DNA from: Nothophaeocryptopus gaeumannii
Lineage: Eukaryota; Ascomycota; Dothideomycetes; Mycosphaerellales; Mycosphaerellaceae
DNA: 64,000 bases
Reading direction: 5' to 3'
Assembly (NCBI GenBank): GCA_031771865.1
Contig: JASISA010000019.1
Coordinates: forward strand, 1,364,001 to 1,428,000
Shown: one piece after another, positions 1-11,177 of the stretch
How positions within the stretch are numbered: the first letter of the stretch is position 1
Layout: each line of letters begins with the position of its first letter
The notes under the pieces: generated by a model
Seen by the model: only the letters and a program-made list of their open reading frames with translations
What the model was told of the DNA's origin: nothing
Database searches by the model: none
Made by a program: the position numbers and the translations under genes

Positions 1-653
1 GAAACGTCAGTGTTCTCCACCATCTTGGTAAACTCCTCAAAGCTGATCTTTCCGTCGTGGTCAAGGTCGGCCTCCATGATGGTCTTGTCCACGATCTGCT
101 GCAACTGTTGGTCCTTGAGATTGCTTCCCACCATCATCTTCAGCACGATAAAGAGCTCGCCATTGCTAATGTATCCGTCGCGGTCAATGTCGTACACCTT
201 GAAGGCGAATCGCAGCTTCTCCTCCTTGTTGCCCTTTGAGCTGAACGCACTCAGACCGGACACGAACTCTTGAAAATCGACGTCACCGCCTCCGTCTTCG
301 TCGAAAATGGCAATCATGCGTGTTGCGAGTGGGTTGGAAGAGACTTGCGGTAGGGAAAGGAATTCATCGCGCTCGATTGTGCCGGAGTTGTCCTAGTTGG
401 CCGTCAATCACCCTTTCAGCGCCAAGCGCACGTCTTTCACCATCCTCTGCGTACCTTGTCCAATTTCATGAAGCGTTTTCGCAGTCTGTCAACCTCGTCC
501 CGGTCAACTGTTTGTGCGCGAGAGTCAGCACGTGGTCATCGAGTCGTCCAATTTGCCAGCGCCAGGCACGGCATTCCGCTCCAAAGTTGTGGCATACGTA
601 CAGTTGGAGCCCTGGACAATGTTCTCCAGCATCGCTGAGTTGGCGTTCCCCAT
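1..653 (-). CDS. cnaB/CNB1: Calcineurin regulatory subunit B (partial, C-terminus off the left edge)
   Basis: This is the EF-hand regulatory subunit of the Ca2+/calmodulin-dependent phosphatase calcineurin, which acts in the cytosol in stress, ion and hyphal-growth signalling. I see three exons on the minus strand: 653-602 (starts MGNANSAMLENIVQGSN), 507-455 (FDRDEVDRLRKRFMKLDK) and 392 to the window edge. The introns are 94 and 62 nt with GT-AG ends. EF-hand loops read DNSGTIERDEF, DEDGGGDVDFQEF, DIDRDGYISNGEL and DLDHDGKISFEEF, so all four calcium sites are present. The MGN start is the classic N-myristoylation signal. The frame is open to base 1, where it reads VENTDV; about ten C-terminal residues lie outside. 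Family identity is near certain. Confidence 0.96.
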
Positions 654-1250
654 CTTGACTGCTGGCGCTGTTCGATGTCGCGCTCGATGTTGGTGTCGCT
701 GGGTGTTGGACATCGAGGCTGAACCTGAGGCAGGTGCACCCCTGTCTGTGCGATAACCTTATCGATTTACCCGATGGCACGTGCGCCGCCGAAACATTCA
801 CTTGGGCTTCGACTCCGTCCACGAACACACTCGATGTTTACCTGGCGCTGGGATGGGTTATGAGGCTTACTTTTGAAACCAAATATAAATCATTGACTTC
901 GCGACATGGGGGCTGACTTCGTCGGTAACCTTCGCTCATCCGCACAGGCCGCCAGCTCCTAGCAAGGGGCGTCTCAAACATCCTGACAGCCCTCGTCCGC
1001 CGCGTAGAGCTCCTCAATTCTACACATTCTGGACCAAACTGTCCGTCATTCTCGTTCTTCCCACTGCTGAATTACTCAGAAGCCATTCGACTGCTGCCTT
1101 GTGAAGTGAAATTCGTCGTCAGAGCATGGCAGAATTCTACGGGATGCTGTCTTTCTTTGCCTCTCAAGGGCTATCTCCCGCGTTCATACTGTGCTCACCA
1201 GCTGATGAGCTAGAGCGAAGATATCAGCATCTGCGGAGTCAGCAATACCG
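654..1250. other. Intergenic, calcineurin B promoter side
   Basis: This gap separates the start of the calcineurin B gene from the stop of the minus-strand dehydrogenase. It should hold the calcineurin 5' UTR and promoter and the 3' UTR of the dehydrogenase. Short frames here show no family resemblance or codon structure, and I see no RNA gene. Confidence 0.6.
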
Positions 1251-2201
1251 TCACGGATTGATGCTCGCCTCTTTGGGAATTTCTGAGCCAGCAGCGACGG
1301 TGGCACCCGCGTCAACAGGTAGGATAACCCCAGTACACCTGTTGCCAGTCAGTATGCGCTCGCCATCCTGAACAAGATATCAACGTACCATCGAGCTTCA
1401 TCTCCAGCCAAGAATCGAATGGCTGCTCCAACATCCCAAGCCGTTCCTTCAGTCTTCAACAAACTCCGATCTTTTCTCGACTGTCTCGCCTCCTCAGTCA
1501 TCCCACTCGCATACATCATCGGCGTATACACCATTCCGGGACAAACACAATTGACCCTAATCCCATCCGGCGCATGGTGACTCGCCATCGCTCTCGTCAT
1601 GTTCTGCACCAACAGTCAGCCATACCGACTTCCACCCCATCATTGACCTTCCACTCACTACAACAGCTCCCTTACTAGTCGGATACAACAAATGCGGATT
1701 CCCTCCCCTAATCCCTGCCACACTCGCAATGTTCGTAATACTTCCCCTCCATTGTCCTTCATTCTTCACCATCTCCGGGATCGCAAACTTGCTCATCATG
1801 ACCATACTCCCCACATTCACCATCATCCCCTGCTGCCATTTCTCCATGTCCACTTCAACCGCCGTCCCGCTCGCTCCCCCTACCCCAACCCCGTTCACCA
1901 AAATATCCAACCTCCCATACTTCTCAACCGCGAGGTCTACGATTTTCTTACAATCTGCCTCGACGGTGACGTTTGCTTCAATTGCGACTCCCGCTCCATG
2001 TCCGTCGGCTTCTATGAGTTGTACTGTCTTATCCGCGAGATTTTTCTTCAAATCCACGCAGACGACTGAGCAGCCGGCTTCGGCGAGGAGGATGGCTGCT
2101 GCGCGGCCGTTTCCAATGCCTTCGCCGGCTGCTCCGGCGCCTGTGACGATTGCGGAGCGGCCGTTGAGGGAGCGTGTTGGGCGGGTGAAGTGTTCGCTCA
2201 T
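1251..2201 (-). CDS. Short-chain dehydrogenase/reductase (SDR family)
   Basis: This is an NAD(P)-dependent oxidoreductase of the classical SDR type, 281 aa after splicing. Exons are 2201-1659, 1603-1389 and 1338-1251; the introns (55 and 50 nt) have GTGAGT and GTACGT donors. The glycine-rich cofactor loop is TGAGAAGEGIG near residue 20, VNGVGVGG is the NNAG-equivalent stretch, and YPTSKGA carries the catalytic Tyr and Lys. After the first splice the frame reads GAVVNMTRAMA. After the second it reads DEARWCTGVILPVDAG, the usual SDR C-terminal block, which supports both junctions. An acidic residue at the end of beta strand 2 (VCVDLKK) suggests NAD+ preference. The substrate cannot be told; the type resembles 3-oxoacyl-ACP or sugar-alcohol dehydrogenases. 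Confidence 0.88.
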
Positions 2202-2539
2202 GGTTGGAAGAAATTATGAACCGTTGCTGTGAGAGTGTTTTGAAGGTTTGTTTGTTGATACGATATATGTAAGATAGATGTAGTATCGGGCATTCCTGGA
2301 TGGGCGAAGCCGCGGGGAGATCTGGAGAGTGATGGGTGAGTGAGGGGTACGGATCGCGGAGTACTCTCCACGGTTGATGGGCATTGAATCCTGGGGACGC
2401 TGCGAGACCGGAGGAAGTGACCAGGGGACTATCTTTTCCCAGATATTTCACACAGGTTGCCTCTATAGATCTTGCTGTGTCCAGCACATAGCAGTCACAT
2501 CTTTCCCAATATACCTCACCTCAAGATCACTCCAAAGTC
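2202..2539. other. Intergenic
   Basis: This stretch lies between the SDR start and the stop of the PIF1-like helicase and should contain the SDR promoter. A 152-residue minus-strand frame overlaps it and the start of the SDR gene, but it has arginine/serine-rich shadow composition and no recognisable domain. Confidence 0.5.
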
Positions 2540-4537
2540 TCATTCAAATCGTCCCACCGACCAATGCCTCGATCTTAAGAACTTAATCACATCTTCGTCA
2601 GCACCCATCCGACTTTGTATCTTCTTCTGCTTCGTCTTCTTCTTTTTCGCCTTGCCTTTCTGATTCTGCGCAACCCTTGCCTTAAGCAAAGGAGCCATCT
2701 CCTTCTCCAGGCCGACTACCTTCAATCCATATAGTGTGTTTGCTCCGGAGAGGGCCACGTATGCTTGCTGACCCTCGAACGTCTCGCTCAGGTCTACATG
2801 GACTTTGTCCATTGTGAGACCTTGGCTCTTGTGAATTGTCATTGCCCTATGGTCGCAGTCAGAACGCCGATGCTTCAGGGATCAGGGACACTTCAGACTT
2901 ACCAGGCGGGAGACAGTGGCACCTGCGTCCTGGTTATGAAGGAATATGGCTGTGTAGGGCCAAGCTGATTCACACGACAGTCCGCGAAGATGATCACCTG
3001 TCTAGAGCGTTTGCCATCGTCGAAACGGACCCTTGGCCACTTGTCTGTCCCAAGCAGCTTATTCCGCTTGACAAATTCGCGGATCTGCTTGTCCCGCAGT
3101 GGAATAAAGGCTGAACCTCGTATTGGGATTGGCGACACGCCGCTATTCGTTAGGACGTCAGCCGACTTGATCGCGCAAGCTCGTCCTAGCTGTACTTCTT
3201 CGATGTCATCGAAGTCGACTACGATGCCTTGGCTGCCGTTGGCCAACCCATCTTCGACATCCAGGTTCTGAGTGAGAATGACCGGCATTCCCACCTTCAA
3301 AAAGAGGTTGGTCTGGTATCGATGGCCATCCTCGTCGAGATTGGACAGAACGCCGTTATGCATTTGAGTCTTCATCAGGAGACCAACTCCCTTGTGCTCG
3401 GGGTTTCTCCAAAATAAGTCACAGCACTTGTACGCCAGAGTCTCTCCTGGAAGGTCATTAAAAGCTTTGTCGTTGAGAGCATCGACGAGTGAGTTCTTGG
3501 CAAAGAGCCTAACCGCGCCTTCGGTATCTTCTGGATGCTCTTTGAGCAGGACATAATCCTCCAGCTCTAGTCGAACCCCTCGTGCAAGCTTGTTCAGCAG
3601 GGAGACGAACTTTTCCTCGCTTTGTCGTTGATTCTTCGTGAGATAGACGTTGACGAAGTTGGCACTCTCCCAGGTTTGCGAGCAAAAAGCCCACTTGCGG
3701 GCGTTCCTCTCGAGGTTGCATCCGTCGGTTGGGCACTGGTGCCACACCTCTCCCTCGAAATTTGATCTCCATATCAGCGCCGCATTTGAAGCATGTTTTA
3801 AACGGCTTCACTGGTGGAAGCTGGCAAAAGTCGCCGCAAGCGATGACTTGAGCTCCGCCAAATGGCTTGGTCTCATCGCCTTCCGGCTGTTCAGTCTCTT
3901 GTCCTTCTTCGTCGATCGCAGGTGCGTCGTTATCATCATCTATACGCCGAGCCCACTGCATGATGCGATTGGTTCGCTCTAGGAAGTAGTTCTCTACCAT
4001 GGATATTTCATCGATGATGAGCACATCTGTTTCTTCGAGACGCTCCTGCACTTCACCAGTTTCTACCTCTTCCTCCAAGCGCGTAATCGGATTCTTCAGG
4101 CTATTAGGATTGAGACCAAGAAAAGACCAGGTGGTGACGCCGCCGACTTCTCTTGCAGCAATGCCGGCGGGCGCCGTGACCCGGACACGTTTTCCCATTT
4201 TCTCCAGTAGGACAATGAGTTTCTTGAGTACGACTGATTTCCCGCTCCCAGCGGCACCTGTGAGGAATATGTTTCGGCCCTCGATCGTAAAGTTGATAGT
4301 AGCTTGCTGGTCTTCGGAGAGCTCAAGGTCCAGGATCACTCCAGAATTCGACTCGATTGCTGCTACACGGTCGATCGCGACATTCGCCACCGCTTCTACT
4401 GGCAGCTCCGCCTGCTCCATTTTGATAGGGCACAAGCTTGACGAGTCCTCGGGCTCAAATAGGGGGGAATCATGCCGACTTGGTGTGGGTAGATAGCCTA
4501 TGTCTGTGTCCATGGCCTCTTGTCCGTAATCTTCCAT
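2540..4537 (-). pseudogene. PIF1-like SF1B helicase, frameshifted and probably decaying
   Basis: This is a divergent paralogue of the PIF1 5'-3' DNA helicases. The first in-frame ATG is at 4537; the reading frame before it opens only with TTG. Visible motifs are Walker A GAAGSGKS, Walker B DVLIIDEISMV, motif III CGDFCQLPPV and a C-terminal HKSQGLTMDKVHVDL block. A Cys-rich insert (CFKCG ... HQCPTDGC) follows motif III. Inside this insert the frame breaks at about 3757-3763: dropping one T from the AAATTT run restores a continuous reading IKFEGEVWHQC. An intron at 2902-2847 (GTAAGT-TAG) joins PLSPAW to AMTIHKSQG. Motif VI reads AYVALSGAN, where the family has AYVALSRA, so the ATP-contacting arginine is gone. 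The C-terminus is a short Lys-rich tail. The intact PIF1 of this genome is at 42703-45504. A sequencing error could explain the frameshift but not the lost arginine. Confidence 0.75.
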
Positions 4538-5865
4538 TCTGATCTTGGGCTCATGCAAAGAGAACGAGCCAGATGGGTGAACAATCCAGATGCTGTAGGC
4601 TTAGCTAATATCAATTCGAGATAAGACTGATGCTTCGCGCTGGGGGAAAAGCACCAGCGTTAGCCTCCGAGTGGTGACTTACGGAGTAGTCGGAATGTCA
4701 GCTCGTATGCGCGTCTTTTGTGCTTCGAGTGATAATCAGACTGCGGAGCAGCACGAGGAATCCCTTGATGTTTGTGCTATGATATACTGAAGTGGTCCAA
4801 GTAAGGTTCCTCGGGTGCATTACTCAATAGCAATGGTGGATGTATATGTTAGGATGATGGAGAGGAGTGTGTTGAGAAGATGAGTGTGCGTAGTATAGTT
4901 GCGCGATGAGCGTTTGAAGCAGGCGCGATCCAAGAAAGCACTCAGGCGCGCCTGCCTATTCTGCTGATCCATGATCATACAAGGTCTTCCAACGCCTGTT
5001 ATGAGATTTCTCATAGGCAGGCTAGATTGGTGGGCCGTAGAAGGCGTGAAAGAGACCGCAGAGGGCCTTGACGAGCAGGCAATATCATCGGTCCAAGTGG
5101 TAAAACCTTGTGGCACGTGTACTCATATTGGTCTAGAAAGCATCGTGTCCTGAAGTCGATATCTGCATGTCTGCAGAACGAGCATCGGGAAGGGGCCCGG
5201 CGAAGAAGTCGACACCTCCAATATGAGTGACTTCGATGCAAGGGGATGTGATAAGTGATGGACCACATAAGGCGTACTGAGTCTAGAGCTGCATCACATG
5301 CAAAGATGACGGGGGGTAATGTAGCACAGAGGTGATAGGTTTGGGGTGGCAATTGGATGAAGACGAGATCGCGTAGAGATGGTGTTGCAAAGGGGAGGAC
5401 ATGTCGTCGCTGTGATCTGACTCGCTGTCGGCAAGACATCCCGGCCTGCAGCAGAGCGGCGGGATGGTCTTGGCAACATCGTTGATGCCCGCCGCGGCGT
5501 CTGCTAGCCCATAGGCCCACCACTGCCCGACATGCATTGCAGTTTGCTGCTCTGCGAAACGTCTTGCACCGACACCTCAACACCTCGCGAGATCTCTCCC
5601 ACCTCTGCCAAGCAGAAGAGTACGACGACGATACACACCATCGGCAAAGTGGCGACCGCCTCCATTGCCATTCGAGCCACTCCCCGATACCATGCCCAAA
5701 GTTCAATAACACTCGCTGGGGACCGCGCGACAGGAGCGGTGATCAAGAGGAAGAGACCTCGATAACGAATGCTACCAGGCTACATTCAAGAGATAGCCTG
5801 GGTGAACAAACATACAATACCACAACGAAACAACCTGTGGACAAGTTTAGACGACTCATTCCAAA
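4538..5865. other. Long divergent intergenic region
   Basis: This is 1.3 kb between the starts of the minus-strand PIF1-like gene and the plus-strand antiporter, so it holds both promoters. Several frames of 60-230 codons occur on both strands but none has domain signatures. A minus-strand frame at 5504-5746 has one hydrophobic stretch (LPMVCIVVVLFCLAEV), which is not enough to call a gene. Confidence 0.5.
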
Positions 5866-7840
5866 ATGCCGACCTTATCTCTCACCAACTTCAACATCGT
5901 CTGCGCGACGGTGGGAGGCTTCATCACAATCTTCGGGCTGGTGTCGTATCTCCTGAAAGAGAAGTTCTACCTATCTGAAGCCTTGATATCCATGGTAGCT
6001 GGAGTCGTGTTCAGCCCACATGCCACAAACTGGATCAGGCCTCTCGAGTATGCCAACAATAACGACATCGATCTGGAGACTATTACACTTTACTTCTCCC
6101 GCTTGGTCTTGGGTGTGCAACTTGTCCTGACAGGAGTGCAGCTGCCAAGCAAATATCTCTGGAAGGAGAGAAGAAGCTTGTCGATTCTTCTTGGTCCTGG
6201 CATGTGTTGCATGTGGCTTGCAACATCGCTGCTGGTGTGGGGCCTCGTGCCCAGGATCAACTTCGTCATGGCTCTAAGCATCGGCGCATGCGTGACGCCT
6301 ACCGATCCTGTGCTTTCTGCAAGCATTGTCAAGGGAAAGTTCGCGGACAAGAACATTCCACCGCCACTCCAAAAGATCATTGTTGCTGAGTCTGGCGCAA
6401 ACGATGGACTGGGATACCCTTTCCTATTCCTAGGTCTTTACCTCTTGAAGTATCTTGGTGATGGAGGTCTAGGCGAGCATGGCGGATATGGCCGAGCTTT
6501 CGGTTTGTGGTTTGGCGACACATGGGGATACGTTATCATCCTGTCTGTTGTGTATGGCGCTGTCGTTGGATGGATTGCCAAAGAGCTTCTCCACTGGGCA
6601 GAAGAACGTCGTTTTGTTGACCGAGAATCATTTCTCGTCTTTGCCATTACTTTAGCGGTCAGCTCGTACACATCCTCGTAGGAAAAGCTGCAACTAACGA
6701 GCACTGCAGCTATTCATTGTCGGCACCGTTGGCCTTATCGGCTCCGACGATGTGTTGGCTTGCTTCATCGCTGGCAACGTCTTCACCTGGGATGACTGGT
6801 TCAGACTGGAGACCATGGACGATTCGTTACAGCCGACCATCGACATGCTGCTTAACGTCTCAGTGTTCGCTTGGTACGGCGCCGTCTGCCCCTGGCACAG
6901 CTTTGTCTCGAACAACGTTATCCAGATTTACCGACTCATTCCACTCGGTATCCTGGTCCTTCTGCTGCGACGTCTACCCATGATACTCGCATTCCACAAA
7001 GGCATCCACCAGGTGGAACATCTCAAGCATGCCTTCTTCACTGGCTGGTTCGGACCGATTGGTGTGAGTGCAGTCTTCTATCTGTACGTGTCCCGCGAAT
7101 TCCTTCGCGAAATCGTCTACCAGGGCCATGAACGAGAGGATGCCGAGCACCTTTCAGAAGCAATGAACGTGGTGGTCTGGTTTCTGGTAGTCTGCTCAGT
7201 GGTCTGTCACGGCCTGTCAGTGCCACTGGGGAAACTCGGATTCTTCCTACCGCGGACCATCTCGACTGCGATCTCTTCCGAGAGGGCCTCCCGAAACACC
7301 TCACCTGCTCGGCGCGGCACTGCTGAACCGGATCTGGGTCCTCATGGTAGGGCTGAGAATGCTCTAGCGCGTGAGTTCCGCCGTCGACGCCCTACCACCA
7401 GCGAGATTGGCCCTGCTACCGTTAGTGGTGCTGGTATTGCCGCATTTGGCGCAACCGTCTCAAAAGCACTGAGAGGTATCTTTGGACGAAGAACCAGCTC
7501 GAGGAACCTACAAGTTCTATCGTCGGAAGAGAACACGAAGAACGACAGCGATGGCTCTTCGCCAAAGGGCTTGGGTGAAGGTTCCCGGCCACAAATTTCA
7601 AAGCCGGTTGATGGCAGAGTCATTGGCAATCCAATCCGCTCGTCCATACAGAATGAAGATGATGCTGGGCCTAGTAGTTCTGGTGATACTGACAGCCCTG
7701 TTCGTGGGAGAGCTGTGAGTCCTGTCGCGAACAGGAATGCGCAGAACAATGCTACGGTGTCTGGTATCTCTTGGCAGAGGAGTATCAGATTTCCGGATGA
7801 GCAGCCTGTTACTACGACGAGTGAGAATGCTCCTCGTTGA
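5866..7840 (+). CDS. Plasma-membrane Na+/H+ antiporter (fungal Nha1/Sod2 type)
   Basis: This is a monovalent cation:proton antiporter that would export Na+ or K+ in exchange for H+ at the plasma membrane. Two exons, 5866-6657 and 6710-7840, give 640 aa. The 52-nt intron has a weak GTCAGC donor, a CTAAC branch site and a GCAG acceptor; splicing restores ITLALFIVGTVGLIG. About twelve hydrophobic segments span residues 8-440. Family marks are TPTDPVLSASIVKGKF, the ESGANDGLGYPFLFLG block with the transport-site Asn-Asp pair, and GSDDVLACFIAGNVFTWDDW. The C-terminal 200 residues are hydrophilic and Ser/Arg-rich, like the regulatory tail of yeast Nha1 but much shorter. Identity is firm; vacuolar NHX-type is less likely given the FTWDDWF block. 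Confidence 0.93.
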
Positions 7841-8778
7841 GAAGACTGTGAGGGGCCAGTGATGGTATGGAGGAGCAAAGCGAGAATAGGGGTGACCAAA
7901 TGTGAGTAAGTATATATATTGCGAACATGTCTTGAAGGAAATATGGGTACGGGAGTTTACTGTTAGATCTTCTTTTTGAATTAGATTATGAAGTCGACGA
8001 ATGTACCCTTTTATGCTTTTCATCCTCGTCTCGCACTCCAAGAGACTGTACATTGAGAGGCAGGATGCTCCCAAAGGAGGATTGAAAAGTCAGTCATTGT
8101 TGCAAACACACAAATACAGCGCACCAAAGCAATATTCGCTGGAACCTCAACTTTGGGACCTTTCTACATCTCAGAACCACACATTTGGCATGTCCATCTT
8201 ACTCGCAGAGTAGAAGAAGCTCATTCTCAGTCGGCACAAGCACAGTAAATGTGCCCCACGTAAAGGTCTGTATTGGACCTAGTGCGTTTTGACAAAAGCC
8301 AAGTGAGTAAAAATTACAATCGCGAAATGCAAAAGAATGTACATCTACCATGAATGCCATGAGAGTGGGGAAATATGAAAAAACGATATGAATCGATCAT
8401 TATGAGAGACAGTGACAATTCTGTCTTCTTTGACGAAAGAACGAGTGTCTCCACTTCCCCAAATGCAATTCGTCCCGGAACTCCCACAGACATGATTGAG
8501 CAACTGGTCCCGCTTCTGCGTCTGCTTTCCAACAACTATAAGGATATGTGTGTGTTCGATGTTAAGGTACAGTTGTTTCTCACGAGACATGAATCTAGGA
8601 TATTAATAGACTAGCTCTAGACACGTGCTGTAGGACTTGTTCGCAACGTAGCGCAAGCACGGGCATGTAGACGCCGAAAGCGCCAGGGCGGGGCGTGGTA
8701 CAAGAACTGTGGTATATATTTTATGTAGGCTGGGATGTTACCCAACCAACTGGTGTTCCAGTTTTACCCATCGAAATA
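7841..8778. other. Intergenic, 3' of antiporter and 5' of tRNA
   Basis: No coding signal. The first part is the presumptive 3' UTR of the antiporter (AT-rich around 7910-7990). The last 150 bp contain a GC-rich tract (about 8676-8698) followed by a TATATATTTTA stretch 60-70 bp upstream of the tRNA, which could serve as an upstream TATA element. Confidence 0.5.
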
Positions 8779-8860
8779 GGTTGTATAGTGTAGCGGTCAG
8801 CACTTCGGATTCTGAGTTAGCAGTCTTCCGGCAACCCCGGTTCGATTCCGGGTACGACCT
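8779..8860 (+). tRNA. tRNA-Gln: tRNA-Gln (anticodon CUG) with a 10-nt intron
   Basis: The cloverleaf can be folded by eye. The acceptor stem GGTTGTA pairs with TACGACC (one G-U pair), discriminator T at 8860. The T arm is CCCGG TTCGATT CCGGG with a perfect B box. The anticodon arm TCGGA-TTCTGA...T-TCCGG places CTG at 8812-8814. A 10-nt intron (8816-8825) follows the base 3' of the anticodon, the standard position for nuclear tRNA introns cut by the splicing endonuclease. The mature length is 72 nt before CCA addition. An oligo-T Pol III terminator lies 50 nt downstream. Confidence 0.93.
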
Positions 8861-8909
8861 GGGCTCCCAAGGGCATAAGGGATCCGATTCAGGGTCCAAC
8901 CTTTCACCC

Positions 8910-8918
8910 TTTTTTTTT
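8910..8918 (+). terminator. Pol III oligo-T terminator of tRNA-Gln
   Basis: A run of nine T residues starts 50 nt after the tRNA 3' end and is the first T run of five or more downstream, as expected for RNA polymerase III termination. It implies a long 3' trailer to be removed by tRNase Z, whose gene is also in this window. Confidence 0.6.
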
Positions 8919-9155
8919 CTTCGAAGAATATTCATGTGTGAACAACATAACGCTCGACACGCGACTCGAGTGAATGTATAGAAGTGAATACAAAGGGTGA
9001 AGCAGATAAGTGGATATAACACTACTAAGAATAGGATTTTCTATATTACGCACGGCAAGTGCATATGAACGTGAACACTCCTTGTTTGACCAGTCGCCAG
9101 ATCTTCAGCACATCTCTTTTGTTTCAAAACATCTCTCATATCATCTCATCTCATT

Positions 9156-10796
9156 TCACCAGTCACCCTCCTTCGCAAGTATCTCCCACCCAAGCATCCT
9201 CCACATCTCATCCTTAAACCAATCTTTCACATCAACCTCTTTGACCTTCGGCATTGTCAGCGAGCCCGTTCCCTGAAAAGGCATGTTCAAGCATTCCTTG
9301 AACAGATCATCCTCGTCATCACCATCCTGCTTCCCAAATATGGCATTGACCAGCGTCCTCTGGAGACACTCTTTTGCCGAGACGGCGAGTGAGGCTTTGG
9401 ATGCTTTGGTGGTACTGCCTTGTTTGGACTTGGGTAACGCTTTGCCGTTGAATGTTCCGAGGTGGGTGGGTGCTGCAACCATGATGCGGTTGAGAAGATG
9501 GATCAGGTACGGTGCTTCAAGCTTGACCTGCTTTTGCTGTTTGGTGTCCTCTTGTGGCGGAGTCGCGTTCTCGTCTTCTTCGGCTTGGTGTACCGCGGCA
9601 CCGTCTTGGATCTCTTCTTCAATGGTTGGCTTCCTCTCACAACCGAAGATGACATGGTACAGGCGGCTGCCCACTTTGTCGATGACGCAGTAAGCGAAGC
9701 CCTCGAACAAGGTCCGGTTTGCTTCGTTCTTGGAATCAAGCCTGTGGACGACGTTGCTGAGAAAACTTGAGTACAGGCCGAGAATTGGGTTCTCCTTGAC
9801 GTTCTGAGACTTTGGTGCTTTCGTCTTCGCTTTAGGCTTTTCGGCAGGCTTCTTGCTGGTGGCGGCTGTCTCTTGAGACTTCGTGTTCTTCTCGACTTCT
9901 CTCGCCGACAGCAGCTCGATGTCCTGGACAAGATTCTTGAACATTTGGACCACTACGTAAATGACTTTGCCTTGAACATCGGTTTCATCAGGCTTGTTGC
10001 TGAGTCTCAAAAAGCCAGCGAGTACACAGGCAATCGCGCGGCGGGCGACTGTCAAGACGGTCTTCAGTTGGTCATCAATCGCAGTCTCCTCTCCAATGAT
10101 CCTTTCGAGCTCTGCATGCACGATCTGAGGAATAGCCGAAGCTGTGCGGACCAGATGATAGGCAAGGTCCGAAGTATTCGTCTTGTGACCAGGTCGAAGA
10201 AGCACCTGCAATTGAAAGATGCTTCGAAGCATGATGTTGCCAATCTCTCCAGCTTGATGAAAGTCGGCGTCCAGGTTCAACTCAGAAGCAACCCTGGTAA
10301 GACTCCTTGCGGGCGAAACATCTCGTCTCGCTTTCTTCGGGCTCCTCGGAACCGGAATGACATCCTCGTCTTGCTTCTTCCTCTTCTTGATCGGACTAGA
10401 TGGACGTGCGGTGGAAGGACGTGCTGTGTCCGGCTTGCTTTTCAGCGTCTCAATCTCCCGCCGCAAGTCAACGGATTGGTCTTCCGCCGCTTTGAGCGCG
10501 TTCTTCATACGTTCATATTCTGCGCGCCAGAAACCAGATCTATCCAGATGTCGGTGGACGGTGCTGAGGGCACTCTCACGACGCCCTTTGGCGATATGTT
10601 GTCGGAGCAGGCGGATGTACTCTGTCGCATGTCAGCACTGGCAACAAGTTTGGAAGGAGTGGGATTTTCTACCTGCGACGGTCAATTCGGGGGGCTTCGA
10701 TTGCACAACGGTGATGGCAAATGCGATGGTCTGTTCGGATGGGCGGACTAGTGCTGGCTTGGCCTGTGCTGAGGCTGGTTGATGCGTGGAGGCCAT
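9156..10796 (-). CDS. Uncharacterised fungal protein, nuclear type
   Basis: I do not recognise this family. Two exons, 10796-10673 and 10621-9156, give 529 aa; the 51-nt intron has a GTAGAA donor and ACAG acceptor and restores LTVAEYIRLLRQHIAKGRR. The N-terminal 90 residues look helical (EYIRLLRQHI, then a short coiled coil KAAEDQSVDLRREIETLK). Residues about 105-150 are basic and disordered with two nuclear-localisation-like clusters (PIKKRKK, SPKKARRD). The rest is mostly alpha-helical, reading like a large HEAT- or ARM-like scaffold broken by a Lys-rich linker (KKPAEKPKAKTKAPK). The C-terminus ends WFKDEMWRMLGWEILAKEGDW. The frame is long, well spliced and has a clear domain alternation, so it is a real gene. 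A chromatin or DNA-transaction role is only a guess from the basic linkers. Confidence 0.75.
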
Positions 10797-11177
10797 GCTG
10801 GATGTGTTAGAGCACTTTACGCGCAAGATGCGTCTCTGGGCGGGTGAAAGAGCGAGAGAACATCGGAGAGAAAGAGTGTTATCGCGATACAGGGAGGTCG
10901 AGAGGTGGCAAATCGGAATGGGAAGGGAAGTGTGTCGTACCTGCCAAAAGCATGTGACCCACATGCATACAGCTTCGGGAGGAAGGTACAACGCGATGGC
11001 GCATGGATACACTTACGATAAGAATGGAAGACAATTGTCTGTCCTGCCTATTGCGCGCCTGTCGCTGCAATTGCAGCAAAATGATATCGCCGAGATACCA
11101 ATGCGCGGCACAACCATGCTCTTGCAAAATGCAATGCCATATTCTCTGATTCTTGACTTCCTGGCCAATGTCATCGA
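10797..11177. other. Intergenic
   Basis: This gap lies between two tandem minus-strand genes. It holds the promoter of the uncharacterised gene and the 3' UTR of the DUF4211 gene. No further gene is supported. Confidence 0.5.

Noticed and set aside
2540..4537. Helitron transposon, suggested by a PIF1-like helicase
   Set aside because: No Rep/HUH nuclease domain, no flanking CTRR end or hairpin seen; the gene has an intron and stands alone.
5011..5712. 233-codon minus-strand frame upstream of the antiporter
   Set aside because: Arg/Cys-rich composition, no domain, overlapping frames on both strands; not distinguishable from chance.
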